A stretch of DNA of 60,130 nt from Oscillospiraceae bacterium (GCA_015063685.1 SVTR01000018.1:1-60130); one strand, 5' to 3'. Numbered from the stretch's first letter, positions 8,438 through 17,602 are shown. Numbers and translations: made by a program. Notes: generated from the letters alone by a model not told the origin.

Positions 8438-9496
8438 TTATTCATAGTCCTCGATCCGCCACTCGTCGTGCCAGTCGAGATACGCCATCTCCCCGTCGAA
8501 GCGGAAGGGGAGCCAGACGTAGTCGGCCTCGCGGGTGTTGGGCTGCTCCAGGGTGGGAATCAAAGCCCCTGCAGCGGCTTTCTCCTCGGGAGTGGCATCG
8601 TAGCCGAAGGCATCGGCGAAGGCCTTTTCGTACAGCTCGTAGGGGACGTCCATACGGTGGGGCAGCCAGCGGTCGGCGCAGGCGATGTAGAGATCCTTCT
8701 TGCCCGGCACCTTGAAGACGCTGGAGACCTGGCTGTGGAAGGATGTGCGGCTCTCGTCGGTGGGGTGGGGGTCGCCCAGCACCGTGAAAGGCCCGTGCCA
8801 CGTGTCGGCAATCGCCAATTCGGAAGGATTGGGCAGGTAACTTGTTGTGCCCGAAGTGATCAGATAGTGCTTCCCTTTCCGCAGAAAATGGGCGGTGGCC
8901 TCTCTCACATAGGGAGGATAGGGGCGGGGGAAATGGGTGGAGTAGTAGCCCGTGACGTCGGTGTAGTCCTCGGTGAGGTCGGCGCAGATGGTCTCGGAAT
9001 GGACGCGCTCAAAGTAGTAGTAAGCCTTGCCGTCGGGGGCCACCACCAGATCGAAGTCCCCCGCGCTCATGTTCAGGGGGCGCAGACCCTCGCGGACAAT
9101 GGTGTAGGGGCCTGTGAGGGCGTCGGCGGTGAGCACCGTCTCGTCCTGGGTGCCGTCGCGGTGCATAATCTTGAGCCAGCAGACGAATTTTTTCGTCTTT
9201 TGGTTGTAGATGATGTGGGGGCGGTCCATCAGGGAGGTGGGATGGATGGAGGAGGTGGGATCCTCGGTGTTGGGGGGAATGATCAGCCCCAAGTCCTCCC
9301 AGTTGTAGAGGTCTGTGGACTTATAGCACCGCACGCCCCAGTGCCAGATGCCCTTTTCGGGGTCGGTGAATTCCTTGTTCTCGCCGTACCAGTAGTAGGC
9401 GTCCTCCCAGTACATGACCGAGCCGCCGTGGGCCTGGATGCGCTTGCCCTCGGTGTCCAGCCAGACTTTTCCGGGGCGGATGGAGGAATATCTCAT
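8438..9496 (-). CDS. Family 43-like glycoside hydrolase
   Basis: This is a 352-residue five-bladed beta-propeller type protein resembling GH43 enzymes, which remove arabinose, xylose or galactose residues from plant polysaccharides. The opening blade IQAHGGSVMYWEDAYYWYGENK is typical of the galactan-type GH43 subfamilies, and later blades show DRPHIIYN, GDFDLVVAPDGKAYYYFER and YIACADRW. No signal peptide is present. The start at 9496 follows AGGGAGAA by about 7 bases; an upstream in-frame extension is Arg/Ser/Pro-rich and overlaps lepA antisense. This is the first gene of the run down to 178. Exact substrate is unknown. Confidence 0.85.
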   Translation of the reverse strand: MRYSSIRPGKVWLDTEGKRIQAHGGSVMYWEDAYYWYGENKEFTDPEKGIWHWGVRCYKSTDLYNWEDLGLIIPPNTEDPTSSIHPTSLMDRPHIIYNQKTKKFVCWLKIMHRDGTQDETVLTADALTGPYTIVREGLRPLNMSAGDFDLVVAPDGKAYYYFERVHSETICADLTEDYTDVTGYYSTHFPRPYPPYVREATAHFLRKGKHYLITSGTTSYLPNPSELAIADTWHGPFTVLGDPHPTDESRTSFHSQVSSVFKVPGKKDLYIACADRWLPHRMDVPYELYEKAFADAFGYDATPEEKAAAGALIPTLEQPNTREADYVWLPFRFDGEMAYLDWHDEWRIEDYE

Positions 9497-9523
9497 AGAA
9501 AGTTCTCCCTTCACATTGTTTTC

Positions 9524-9616
9524 AGATACAAGATACAAGATACATAGATACAAGATAGGGGAAACCCTTCGGCAGAATGAATATCTTGTATCTTGTATCT
9601 GCCGAGCTTGCTCGGC
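9524..9616. repeat. Inverted AGATACAAGATAC repeats and a hairpin
   Basis: Direct copies of AGATACAAGATAC on the left (9524-9557) face the inverted form ATCTTGTATCTTGTATCT at about 9583-9600. A perfect hairpin GCCGAGC-TT-GCTCGGC follows at 9601-9616. This fills the gap between lepA and the GH43-like gene. It could act as the lepA terminator, but no clear T-tract follows. Confidence 0.6.
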
Positions 9617-9632
9617 GTGTATCTTTGTATCT

Positions 9633-11456
9633 TTACTGATCGTCGCTATCCAACCGCAGAACCGCCATGAACGCCTCCGGCGACACCTGCACGGATCCCA
9701 GCTGGCGCATCTTCTTCTTACCCTCCTTCTGCTTTTCCAGCAGCTTCTTCTTACGGGTAATGTCACCGCCGTAGCACTTGGCCAGTACGTCCTTACGCAT
9801 GGCCTTGACGGTCTCGCGGGCGATGATCTTGGAGCCGATGGCGGCCTGGATGGGGATCTCAAAGAGCTGGCGGGGGATGTTCTCCTTCAGCTTCTCCGCC
9901 ACCTTTCGGGCGCGGCCGTAGGCCTTCTCCTCGTGGACGATGAAGGACAGGGCGTCCACCTGCTCGCCGTTGAGCAAAAAGTCCAGCTTCACCAGCTTGG
10001 AAGGCTCGTAGCCCATCAGCTCGTAGTCCAGGGACGCATAGCCGCGAGAGCGGGATTTCAGGGCGTCAAAGAAATCGTAGATGATCTCGTTGAGGGGGAG
10101 ATGATAGTGAAGCTCCACGCGGGTGGCGTCTAGATATTTCATGTCAATAAAGGTGCCGCGACGATCCTGGCAGAGATCCATCAGTCCTCCCACGAACTCG
10201 GTGGGGGTGATGATGTTGGCCTTGACGATGGGCTCGCGAGCCTCCTTGATGCGGTCGGTGGTGGGGTAGTTGGAGGGGTTGTCCACGATGATCTCCTCGC
10301 CGTCGGTGAGGGTGACGTGATACACAACGCTGGGAGCGGTGGTGATGAGGTCAAGGTTGAACTCACGCTCCAAACGCTCCTCGATGATCTCCATGTGGAG
10401 CAGTCCCAAGAAACCGCAACGGAAACCAAAGCCCAACGCCACCGAAGTCTCAGGCTCAAATACCAATGCGGCATCGTTGAGCTGCAATTTCTCCAAAGCC
10501 TCGCGGAGATCGCCGTAGCGGGCGCCGTCGGCAGGATAGATGCCCGCAAAGACCATGGGGTTGGCAGGCTTAAAGCCGGGACAGGGTTTATCTGTGGGGT
10601 TTGCCACGTGGGTCACCGTGTCACCCACCTGGGTGTCACCGATGGATTTGATGGAGGCGGTGAAATAGCCTACGTCACCCGCAGAGAGGCAGTCGGTCTT
10701 TTTGAGGCCGAAGGGCTCCATGGTACCAACCTCAACCACGTCAAAGGTAGCTCCTGTATTCATCAGCTTAATTTTATTCCCTGCGCGCAAAATGCCGTCC
10801 ATGATGCGGACGTTGACCACGACGCCCAGGTAGCTGTCGTAGTAGGAGTCGAAGATCAGAGCCTTGAGGGGGGCGTTCTCGTCACCCTTGGGGGCAGGGA
10901 TGTCACGGATGACGGCCTCCAGTACGTCGGGCATATTAAGACCTGTCTTGGCAGACACGGCGGGACAACCCTCGGCGGGGATGCCGATGATCTCCTCAAT
11001 GTCGTTTCTGCATTCGTCGATGCGTGCCGAGGGCAGGTCGATCTTGTTGATGACGGGAACGATCTCCAGCCCCGCATCCACCGCCAGATAGGCGTTGGCC
11101 AAGGTCTGGGCTTCGATACCCTGGGTGGCGTCTACCACCAGAAGCGCGCCGTCGCAGGCGTTGAGGGAACGGGAGACCTCGTAGTTGAAGTCCACGTGGC
11201 CGGGGGTGTCGATGAGGTTGAGCTGATACACCTCGCCGTCGGCGGCGGTGTAGTCCAGCTTCACGGCGCGAGCCTTGATGGTGATGCCGCGCTCTTTTTC
11301 AAGATCCATGTTGTCCAGCACACGGTTCTCCATCTCCCGCTCGGAAAGGGTCTGGGTCAGCTCCAGAATACGGTCTGCCAGGGTGGACTTGCCGTGGTCG
11401 ATGTGAGCGATGATGGAAAAATTGCGGATGTGGGACATTCTTTGATTTTCTGCCAT
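9633..11456 (-). CDS. lepA: Elongation factor 4 (LepA)
   Basis: This is a translational GTPase that acts on the ribosome, proposed to back-translocate or to aid 30S biogenesis. The G1 motif is [10 protein letters not shown]3 is DTPGHVDF and G4 is NKID. Switch I is near ERGITIKA, and domains II, III and V follow. The C-terminal domain specific to LepA contains the conserved [26 protein letters not shown] segment (split here only for description). At 607 residues it has family length. The start has AAAGGA upstream. A clear sigma-A promoter (TTGTAC, 17 bases, TATAAT) lies at 11501-11529, so lepA heads its own transcript. Confidence 0.97.
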   Translation of the reverse strand: MAENQRMSHIRNFSIIAHIDHGKSTLADRILELTQTLSEREMENRVLDNMDLEKERGITIKARAVKLDYTAADGEVYQLNLIDTPGHVDFNYEVSRSLNACDGALLVVDATQGIEAQTLANAYLAVDAGLEIVPVINKIDLPSARIDECRNDIEEIIGIPAEGCPAVSAKTGLNMPDVLEAVIRDIPAPKGDENAPLKALIFDSYYDSYLGVVVNVRIMDGILRAGNKIKLMNTGATFDVVEVGTMEPFGLKKTDCLSAGDVGYFTASIKSIGDTQVGDTVTHVANPTDKPCPGFKPANPMVFAGIYPADGARYGDLREALEKLQLNDAALVFEPETSVALGFGFRCGFLGLLHMEIIEERLEREFNLDLITTAPSVVYHVTLTDGEEIIVDNPSNYPTTDRIKEAREPIVKANIITPTEFVGGLMDLCQDRRGTFIDMKYLDATRVELHYHLPLNEIIYDFFDALKSRSRGYASLDYELMGYEPSKLVKLDFLLNGEQVDALSFIVHEEKAYGRARKVAEKLKENIPRQLFEIPIQAAIGSKIIARETVKAMRKDVLAKCYGGDITRKKKLLEKQKEGKKKMRQLGSVQVSPEAFMAVLRLDSDDQ

Positions 11457-11500
11457 AATATATCGTATCCTTTCGGAGGGTATAGATTCCTATCTTATTT

Positions 11501-11529
11501 ATTATACAGTATTTTTGAGGTTTGTACAA
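11501..11529 (-). promoter_or_regulatory. Sigma-A promoter of lepA
   Basis: On the minus strand, TTGTAC (11524-11529) and TATAAT (11501-11506) are separated by 17 bases, about 45 bases upstream of the lepA start. Confidence 0.7.
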
Positions 11530-11554
11530 GGGGTTTTGTAAAATTTCTTCCCAA

Positions 11555-11585
11555 TAAAAAAGGGGACACCGCATCTGCGGTGTCC
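11555..11585 (-). terminator. Intrinsic terminator after the sigma/anti-sigma operon
   Basis: GGACACCGCA (11564-11573) pairs with TGCGGTGTCC (11576-11585). On the minus strand the stem is followed by CC and a run of six T residues, just past the stop of the 11596 gene. Confidence 0.85.
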
Positions 11586-11595
11586 TCATAAAATT

Positions 11596-13044
11596 TTATT
11601 CAATAACAGTCAGCACGTTTTGATAAATCTCATATTTATCTCCGAACGAGACCTTGACGTCGTACTTACCCGTGGGAGCATCGGCGGGGATCTCGAACCA
11701 GCGGGATGCCGAGTAATGCTGTTTCCCGTCGTTATAGCCGCGAATGGTGCTGCTTTTACCGGTGGATTCGATCACTGTCCCATCCTTGGCGATGATAACA
11801 ACCGTGGGAAACAGATCGTCGCTACCGTTGTAAGGCTTTGTGTCAAAGCTCTTGTCAAAATACATGCCGCCATCAATATAGAACAACTGAGCTTTCGTTA
11901 CCGTCAGCTTATCCGATCTTTTATATTCCGGATTTTCCACCACAAGCTCGTAGGAAAAACCGTAGATCATCTCATTTGGCAGCGGCGGCTTTTCGGGAGG
12001 ATTGATGGAGAGGATGGGCAGGTAGGTGAAAACATGGTCGTGATCCCCGCAGCAACCCGGGCCGATCAGATAACCGTTCTCGTCTGTGATCCATTCTTCC
12101 TCCGGTATATGCACGATTTCCTCGCAAACGCAACAGAGACGGTCATCCCGATCCATTTGCAAATATCCCCAGCCCGTGGGCAAGGCTTCGCAGATTTCTA
12201 TGAACAGCTCCACATTGCTTCGCGCCACGCATTGAGAGAAGAATCCATGATCCTCATAGGTATACGCAAAAAGCTGACCGGCGGTATTGAAGGACATGGA
12301 GAGGGCCTCTTTTTCAAAACGACTGTCGATGGTATGGTCTCTCTCGTAGATATAGGTGTGACCATCGGCTTCCTTCAAAATAGCATCGTGGTTATTGCTC
12401 CAGTACAACCACGCGTGATCGTAAACCACCTGCCGCGCGTTTTCTACCACCGTTTCAAAAGCGCAACTGTCCTCGGTGATCCGTCTTTCCTCGTCAAGAA
12501 AGCGCTTGAGCACCCGCGTGCCGGAGAAGAAGCGGTATTCCACGTCGCGGTCGTCACGGTACACGTCTACAAGACAACCGTCGATCTCGTCATTTTCTGT
12601 GCGCAGATAGGTCAGCTCAATTTCCATTCCGGTAACCTCAAAGGTGAAATCACCGGGCTTCACATACTCGGGCTCACGATCTTCAAAGGAATCCTCCTCC
12701 TCAATGTAGGTTTCCTCGTGCGTCTCCTCGTTTTGTGTCTCCTCCTCAATGTAGGTTTCCTCGTGCGTCTCCTCGTTTTGTGTCTCCTCGTCTTGGGTAC
12801 CGCCCACGGGTGTTTGTCCCGAATCTCGTCCCAACCACAGCATGCCGCCGTAGATGCCGATGCCTACCAACAGGCAGAGGATAGCCGCCACCCAGCCGCT
12901 ATGCAGAGGGGGTCTTTTTTCTTTTTTCGTGGTTGTGCTGTCAGTCACAGCGCCCGCAGGGGCGATCTCCGCATCAGGTGCGGCTTCCAAAATAAATTCA
13001 GGGTCAATGTTACCCCACGCTTCAAAAGCGATTTTTCCCGTCAT
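11596..13044 (-). CDS. Single-pass membrane protein, probable anti-sigma/regulator partner of the ECF sigma factor
   Basis: This is a 482-residue protein with a short cytoplasmic N-terminus (about 50 residues), one membrane segment (about residues 50-72, GWVAAILCLLVGIGIYGGMLWLG), a Glu/Thr-rich linker with a 15-residue tandem repeat, and a large extracellular domain with several Cys residues (LCCVCEE, GPGCCGDHDH). Its start overlaps the stop of the sigma-factor gene by four bases (ATGA), so the two are translationally coupled. That arrangement is usual for ECF sigma factors and their membrane anti-sigma factors. The anti-sigma role is inferred from topology and coupling. The N-terminal region does not show a recognisable zinc-binding anti-sigma (ZAS) motif. 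The ligand and function of the outer domain are unknown. Confidence 0.75.
   Translation of the reverse strand: MTGKIAFEAWGNIDPEFILEAAPDAEIAPAGAVTDSTTTKKEKRPPLHSGWVAAILCLLVGIGIYGGMLWLGRDSGQTPVGGTQDEETQNEETHEETYIEEETQNEETHEETYIEEEDSFEDREPEYVKPGDFTFEVTGMEIELTYLRTENDEIDGCLVDVYRDDRDVEYRFFSGTRVLKRFLDEERRITEDSCAFETVVENARQVVYDHAWLYWSNNHDAILKEADGHTYIYERDHTIDSRFEKEALSMSFNTAGQLFAYTYEDHGFFSQCVARSNVELFIEICEALPTGWGYLQMDRDDRLCCVCEEIVHIPEEEWITDENGYLIGPGCCGDHDHVFTYLPILSINPPEKPPLPNEMIYGFSYELVVENPEYKRSDKLTVTKAQLFYIDGGMYFDKSFDTKPYNGSDDLFPTVVIIAKDGTVIESTGKSSTIRGYNDGKQHYSASRWFEIPADAPTGKYDVKVSFGDKYEIYQNVLTVIE
12696..12785. repeat. Perfect 2 x 45-bp tandem repeat inside the membrane-protein gene
   Basis: 12696-12740 and 12741-12785 are identical. 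They encode two copies of a 15-residue Glu/Thr-rich unit (containing HEETYIEEE) in the extracellular stalk. Sequence identity at the DNA level suggests a recent duplication or variable copy number. Confidence 0.95.
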
Positions 13045-13583
13045 ACGGAATACCCCCTTTCCTCCAAAAACAGGCGGAGCTTATTCCTCGTCTTGCTTAT
13101 CCGCAGATTGACGGCGTTCCGGCTGATGCCCTCCAGCTCGGCAATCCGGGCAGGTGTCATGGCGTACCAGTAACGGCGTACCAGAATCCGTCGCTCGACC
13201 ATATCCAGGCTCTCCAAAAATTCATTGAGCAGACGGGGCAGCTCCCCCGCGTCCTCGTCCCTCATGGGGATGGATTCGGACAGCTCCTCAAAGGCCACCT
13301 CCAGGTTTTTGTCCCGCTTGGCGGTGTGCCAGCTGTTGTAGCGATTGATGGACAAACGGCGGACGATGCAAGCCAAAAAGGCCTTGAAGACCTTAGGTCT
13401 TTCGGGTGGGATGGCGTTCCACGTCTTGAGATAAGTATCGCTGACGCATTCCTTGGCATCGGGGGTGCTTTTCAGAATGTTTTGGGCGATGCTCATGCAA
13501 TAAGCACCGTACTTTTTGTTCGTTTCGGCAATGGCCGCTTCGTCCCGGGCAAAATATAACTCAATGATCTCGTGATCGTTCAT
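13041..13583 (-). CDS. ECF-type RNA polymerase sigma factor
   Basis: This 180-residue protein has the two conserved regions of sigma-70 ECF factors. Region 2 is near residues 10-80 (AYCMSIAQNILKSTPDAKECVSD, then LKTWNAIPP). Region 4 is a helix-turn-helix near 125-178 (RRYWYAMTPARIAELEGISRNAVNLRISKTRNKLR). The start at 13583 is preceded by AAAGGAGG; longer in-frame starts read through the AT-rich intergenic region. It is coupled to the downstream membrane protein. In the minus-strand upstream region GGGACA followed about 18 bases later by GTCT could be a self-recognised promoter, and ACTGT-N5-ACAGT (13617-13631) lies there too. Both of these are tentative. Confidence 0.9.
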   Translation of the reverse strand: MNDHEIIELYFARDEAAIAETNKKYGAYCMSIAQNILKSTPDAKECVSDTYLKTWNAIPPERPKVFKAFLACIVRRLSINRYNSWHTAKRDKNLEVAFEELSESIPMRDEDAGELPRLLNEFLESLDMVERRILVRRYWYAMTPARIAELEGISRNAVNLRISKTRNKLRLFLEERGYSV

Positions 13584-13759
13584 GGCGGCCTCCTTTCCGA
13601 GGGAAAACATCCCCTCACTGTATAAGACAGTAAATTTTCGAAATGATGTCCCGTTTTTCTTTATTTTACTATATTTTCTATCAAATTGCAAGGGGGGCGA
13701 CGCCTGTGAACAAAATGATTTCCAAAGAGGATTTGGCACAAGTAACCCTTGTACGCATA

Positions 13760-13789
13760 TTGTCAAAATTAACATTTAGTCCATAAAAT
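13760..13789 (+). promoter_or_regulatory. Probable promoter of the first zinc-ribbon lipoprotein gene
   Basis: TTGTCA (13760-13765) and TAAAAT (13784-13789) are separated by 18 bases, about 60 bases before the chosen start. The match is moderate. Confidence 0.45.
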
Positions 13790-13851
13790 ACGGAGAAGGA
13801 GGTTAACAATTTGTGTTAAAATATGTCATCTTAGCCAAAAAGGAGACCGCG

Positions 13852-16800
13852 ATGAGAAAAAAATTACCTCTTTTGTGCATATTATTGATTGCTCTTTTAG
13901 TATTTGCCTTTTTCTCTTGTAGCGAAAACAAAGTATTAATTTGTCCTTCGTGCAAAGGTGAATCTCCGCCAAGCGCGGCCTTTTGTTCTATCTGCGGGTA
14001 CTCTTTTGCCGCCACCACGCCTACTCAAAGTGCGGCAGGATCTTCTGTGGAGCCTTCACCCGAGGAAAGCAGTCTTTTTTCTCCGGAAGAGTCCAAAGCT
14101 GTCGGCGAAAGCTCCGGAGAGCCTTCCGACAAACCGACAACCCCCGCAGTGTCTGAGGACCCCACGGAAAGCATAGAAATAGAGAATCCGGAGGTGTCGG
14201 ATGCAGCTCCCACGGAATCTGCTACTCCCGACGAGAATCCTGCGGAGTCTGACGCTCCCGAAGAGAAGCCCGTGGAGTCTGACGCTCCCGAAGAGAATCC
14301 TGCTCCGGAAGTCACCGAAGCGCCCACGGAGGAGGTTTTTGACCCTGCCAAGGTCTGGCTGAAACTGTCCTCGGATGATGGTAAGCTCTCTACTTCTTAT
14401 TATTACGACGCCGAAGGTCAACTGGTTTGCGAGAGAGCCATCAACGTTTCCAACGGTAAGTTGAACGAGTTTACCGAGCATATCCACGATATCCACGGTA
14501 ATGAGATCGAAATTCAGTACACCCGTCCGGCGGTACACTATGCCGGCGAATACAATGCGTATTCCAAGTACGAATATACCTATGAGTATGATGCAAACGG
14601 TCGGATCATCATGGTATCCGGAACGGGCTACGGCGGCAATTCCGAGATTACGTATACCTACGGCGCGGACGGAAAGATTGCCGAGGAGACTCATTATCAT
14701 TACGGTTCCATAGATTATAAGATCGTATATGAAAATGGACGAATCGCTCGCGTCGAGCGTCCCGGATATTCATACAGCGAAATCGGCGGTAAACAGTATT
14801 CTGTCCGTTATCAGGAAGAGCGATACATCTATGATGACAACGGATATCTGACCTCCATCGTAACGTATGATATCCTCGATCTGACCTTTACCGAGGAATG
14901 TCCCTACGGTCATGCGTTGATCAACGCCACCTGCGAAAAAGCCGCCTTTTGCGAGACCTGTGATAAAGAGTACGGCGCGACCGTGGCTCACAACTACGTT
15001 TACGTCAGATGTGGTTATCCCAAGGCTTGCGTGTGGTGTCAGGAAAATTCTTCGGTGGTCACCGAGCACACATGGGTAGAGGCAACCTGCTCCAATCCAA
15101 AAACCTGCTCCACCTGTAAACAGTCGGCGGGCGAGGCGCTCCCCCATAATCTGAGCCGGGCGGATTGCATCCATGCCGCCACCTGCTACGTCTGTGGCTT
15201 CGTTTCCGGTGACCCCTTGGGTCACGATTGGATCGAGGCAACCTGCGATCAGGCAGCCTACTGCAACCGCTGCAAAGAGGTTTCCGGCAAGAACCTTGCC
15301 CACGATTGGATCCCTCCCACCTGCACCGAGCCTGCGACCTGCAAGCATTGCGGGGAAACGTCGGGAGATAGTCTGACTCATGACTACAGTAACAGAATCT
15401 ATTGTACGGATCCCTATATTTGCACACGTTGCGGGTATGAAGAAATCTATTGGTATAGTGAACACGCTTGGATTCCTGCCACCTGTGCCGCCCCCATGAC
15501 GTGCTCTTACTGCGGAATCACCGAAGGAGAGCCCTCTCTTTGGCACACCTCCGAATGGGGAACTATGGATTCTATCGAACCCTCTTGCGGGTATCCTCCC
15601 ATATGCGGAACGTGTAACAAGCCGCTGTACGAACCAATCGATCACAGCTGGATCCCCGCCACTTATGATGAACCCGCCACCTGTCGCTACTGCGGATTAA
15701 CCGAGGGCTATCCTCTGGATTATGAAGGTCATTGGGAGTATGAGTCCATATACAGTTGTAGTCAGCACGATTGGCAGGAGGCCACCTGTGATAGTCCCGC
15801 CACCTGTCGTAACTGTGGAAAAACTTTCGGATCAAAGCTATATCACGACTATGTGAATAAAGACTGCAGTAAGCCTTCCGTCTGCAGTCGATGCGGTAAG
15901 CAAGACCACTCCTATACCCGATATCATTCTTGGGAATATACGGATTGCACCTCCCCTGCTGTGTGTGCATATTGCAGCAAAACCGCTACCTTTACTAAAG
16001 GACACGTCCTGTCTGAAGCCACCTGCGATCAACCGCCCATTTGTGAAGATTGCGGAGAGGCCATCGGTGAAGCCTTGGGGCATTCGTGGAATGAGGCAAA
16101 CTGTTGGTCGGCCAAATACTGTTATGAATGTGGAAAATACGAGGGCTATCCCTTAGGCCACGATTGGAAAAACGCCACTTGCACAGAGGAAGAGCAATGT
16201 ACGCGCTGCCAAATGACCAGAGGCGAGCCCACGGGGCATACCTTCCCCAATAAATATGCCTGCGGACAGCCCATTGCTTGCTTGGATTGTGGATATCAAG
16301 ATTCTTGGATTCAGGAGCACAACTGGATAGATGCTACCTGCGAATCTCCTACCACCTGCCAATATTGTGAGGAAACCCACGGCAAGCCTTTGGGCCACAA
16401 ATGGTCGGAGGGAGATTGCGACGACTACGTATATTGCACGGTCTGCGGAAAAGAAGGCAATCCCCCCACAGGACACCGCTGGCGCGTGCAGGAGGGCGTT
16501 GAATGCTACGTTTGCAACCTGTGCGGACTGCAAGAGGTCAACGCCATCAATACCACCGTTTTTGAGCTGGATGCCAACGGCAACCCCAAAACGCAAACCA
16601 AGGTCGATGCTTTGGGTAATACTGTCAGTATCATTCGCACAACCTATATAAGCCTGCAAGACTATATTAGTCTGCATAAATACGAGCAACATCCCCAGGA
16701 AAAGGGACAATTCCCGCAGAAGCTGGGTACGGCAACCTGTCCTTATTGCGCTTCTTTTGGTGAAAACAGCTGTACCGGTCACTCGTGTAAGGACTGCGCG

Positions 16801-16941
16801 AGCACCGGAATCATGAAGTGCCATGTTTGTAAAGGAACCGGAGTGGACGCTTGGGCAAATGACGGAAAATGTTTCTGGTGCAACGGCGAGAAAACCGAAC
16901 CGTGTGAGGGTTGCGGCGGAAAGGGCAGACGCATATTCTAA
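13852..16941 (+). CDS. Lipoprotein with zinc ribbon, YD-like repeats and 19 Cys/His repeats
   Basis: This is a predicted 1029-residue surface lipoprotein. The signal peptide ends in a lipobox (FAFFSC). A zinc ribbon (CPSCKGE...FCSICG) follows, then a Pro/Glu/Ser/Thr-rich spacer and a region with RHS-like Y-x-Y-D-x-x-G strands (about residues 180-345). Residues 350-890 hold 19 copies of a unit with C-x(4-5)-C-x2-C and usually a following GH-x-W, about 28 residues apart. Unit 10 has Tyr in place of its first Cys. The end (about 960-1029) is a DnaJ-type CxxCxGxG zinc finger. The start at 13852 has AAGGAG 6 bases upstream; GTG at 13813 with its own AAGGAGG is the alternative. It is a paralogue of the 17871 gene. 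The function is unknown. Metal binding is inferred from the Cys/His spacing. Confidence 0.85.
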   Translation: MRKKLPLLCILLIALLVFAFFSCSENKVLICPSCKGESPPSAAFCSICGYSFAATTPTQSAAGSSVEPSPEESSLFSPEESKAVGESSGEPSDKPTTPAVSEDPTESIEIENPEVSDAAPTESATPDENPAESDAPEEKPVESDAPEENPAPEVTEAPTEEVFDPAKVWLKLSSDDGKLSTSYYYDAEGQLVCERAINVSNGKLNEFTEHIHDIHGNEIEIQYTRPAVHYAGEYNAYSKYEYTYEYDANGRIIMVSGTGYGGNSEITYTYGADGKIAEETHYHYGSIDYKIVYENGRIARVERPGYSYSEIGGKQYSVRYQEERYIYDDNGYLTSIVTYDILDLTFTEECPYGHALINATCEKAAFCETCDKEYGATVAHNYVYVRCGYPKACVWCQENSSVVTEHTWVEATCSNPKTCSTCKQSAGEALPHNLSRADCIHAATCYVCGFVSGDPLGHDWIEATCDQAAYCNRCKEVSGKNLAHDWIPPTCTEPATCKHCGETSGDSLTHDYSNRIYCTDPYICTRCGYEEIYWYSEHAWIPATCAAPMTCSYCGITEGEPSLWHTSEWGTMDSIEPSCGYPPICGTCNKPLYEPIDHSWIPATYDEPATCRYCGLTEGYPLDYEGHWEYESIYSCSQHDWQEATCDSPATCRNCGKTFGSKLYHDYVNKDCSKPSVCSRCGKQDHSYTRYHSWEYTDCTSPAVCAYCSKTATFTKGHVLSEATCDQPPICEDCGEAIGEALGHSWNEANCWSAKYCYECGKYEGYPLGHDWKNATCTEEEQCTRCQMTRGEPTGHTFPNKYACGQPIACLDCGYQDSWIQEHNWIDATCESPTTCQYCEETHGKPLGHKWSEGDCDDYVYCTVCGKEGNPPTGHRWRVQEGVECYVCNLCGLQEVNAINTTVFELDANGNPKTQTKVDALGNTVSIIRTTYISLQDYISLHKYEQHPQEKGQFPQKLGTATCPYCASFGENSCTGHSCKDCASTGIMKCHVCKGTGVDAWANDGKCFWCNGEKTEPCEGCGGKGRRIF

Positions 16942-16963
16942 TCATCGTATTTTGTGTATATTC

Positions 16964-17006
16964 AAGCCCGTTTTCACAGAATTCTCTGTGAAAACGGGCT
17001 TTTTTA
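16964..17006 (+). terminator. Intrinsic terminator
   Basis: AAGCCCGTTTTCACAGA (16964-16980) pairs perfectly with 16985-17001 over a 4-base loop, followed by a T-run. It ends the 13852 gene and insulates the tRNA gene. Confidence 0.95.
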
Positions 17007-17059
17007 CGCAAGCGAAACCGAAAATCTTGATTTTTCAAAAAATAATTTTCAAAAAACTA

Positions 17060-17088
17060 TTGACAAACCAAAATCTTTGTGGTAGAAT
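17060..17088 (+). promoter_or_regulatory. Sigma-A promoter of tRNA-Ser
   Basis: TTGACA (17060-17065), a 17-base spacer and TAGAAT (17083-17088) lie 22 bases before the tRNA 5' end. Confidence 0.85.
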
Positions 17089-17110
17089 AGTCAGGTCACC
17101 AAAGAGTGAT

Positions 17111-17202
17111 GGAGAGATGGCTGAGCTGGTCTAAGGCGCACGACTGGAAATCGTGTTTGGGCTAATACCCCAACGAGGGTTCGAATCCCTCTCTCTCCGC
17201 CA
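17111..17202 (+). tRNA. tRNA-Ser (anticodon GGA)
   Basis: This is a 92-nucleotide class II tRNA with CCA encoded. The acceptor stem is GGAGAGA pairing with TCTCTCC. The anticodon stem CACGA/TCGTG encloses the loop CTGGAAA (anticodon GGA, reading UCC/UCU). A long variable arm and the T-arm GAGGG-TTCGAAT-CCCTC are present. It has its own promoter and terminator. Confidence 0.97.
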
Positions 17203-17204
17203 GT

Positions 17205-17264
17205 AAGAACCTAAAACGAACACATGGCATAGCCTGTTGTTTGTCTTAGGTTCTTCTTTTTTTG
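17205..17264 (+). terminator. Terminator of tRNA-Ser
   Basis: AAGAACCTAA (17205-17214) pairs with TTAGGTTCTT (17246-17255), followed by CTTTTTTT. The inner loop has further partial pairing. Confidence 0.85.
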
Positions 17265-17487
17265 CCCATTTTTTCTTGTAAGGCTTATAGGTGCTTCCAA
17301 GTGCCGTTCTATGCCCTCAGAGTCGCCCGTACGGCTCGTTTCACACGATCCATATCTCGACATCGTAATTCTCCTTCCGCCCCGTATAAACAAAACAGCC
17401 CCGACTTTCATCGGGACTGTTCCGTGCATTTCTCCCCCTATACCGATCATCTACTTGGATTTTTCTTTTTCGTTTGGTTGTGGTGCG

Positions 17488-17546
17488 GGCGTGTGCTTGT
17501 CTCGGCGAGCGCAACGAGCCGACTTGTATCAAGACAAGCACACGCC
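17488..17546. repeat. Long perfect-stem hairpin between tRNA-Ser and the second lipoprotein gene
   Basis: GGCGTGTGCTTGTCT (17488-17502) pairs perfectly with 17532-17546, with an inner CGGC/GCCG pair. No T-tract follows. No credible gene is seen in 17265-17602; open frames there have no ribosome site and no recognised family. An imperfect hairpin ACAGCCCCGA/TCGGGACTGT lies at about 17395-17420. Confidence 0.75.
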
Positions 17547-17602
17547 ACGGTGCCAAAGTTGTTATTTTTTCTTTACATTGGCAGTTGTTTCTTCTAAATG
17601 CC

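Noticed and set aside
9497..9862. Upstream extension of the GH43-like gene
   Set aside because: Arg/Ser/Pro-rich translation of lepA antisense; a clear ribosome site precedes the start at 9496.
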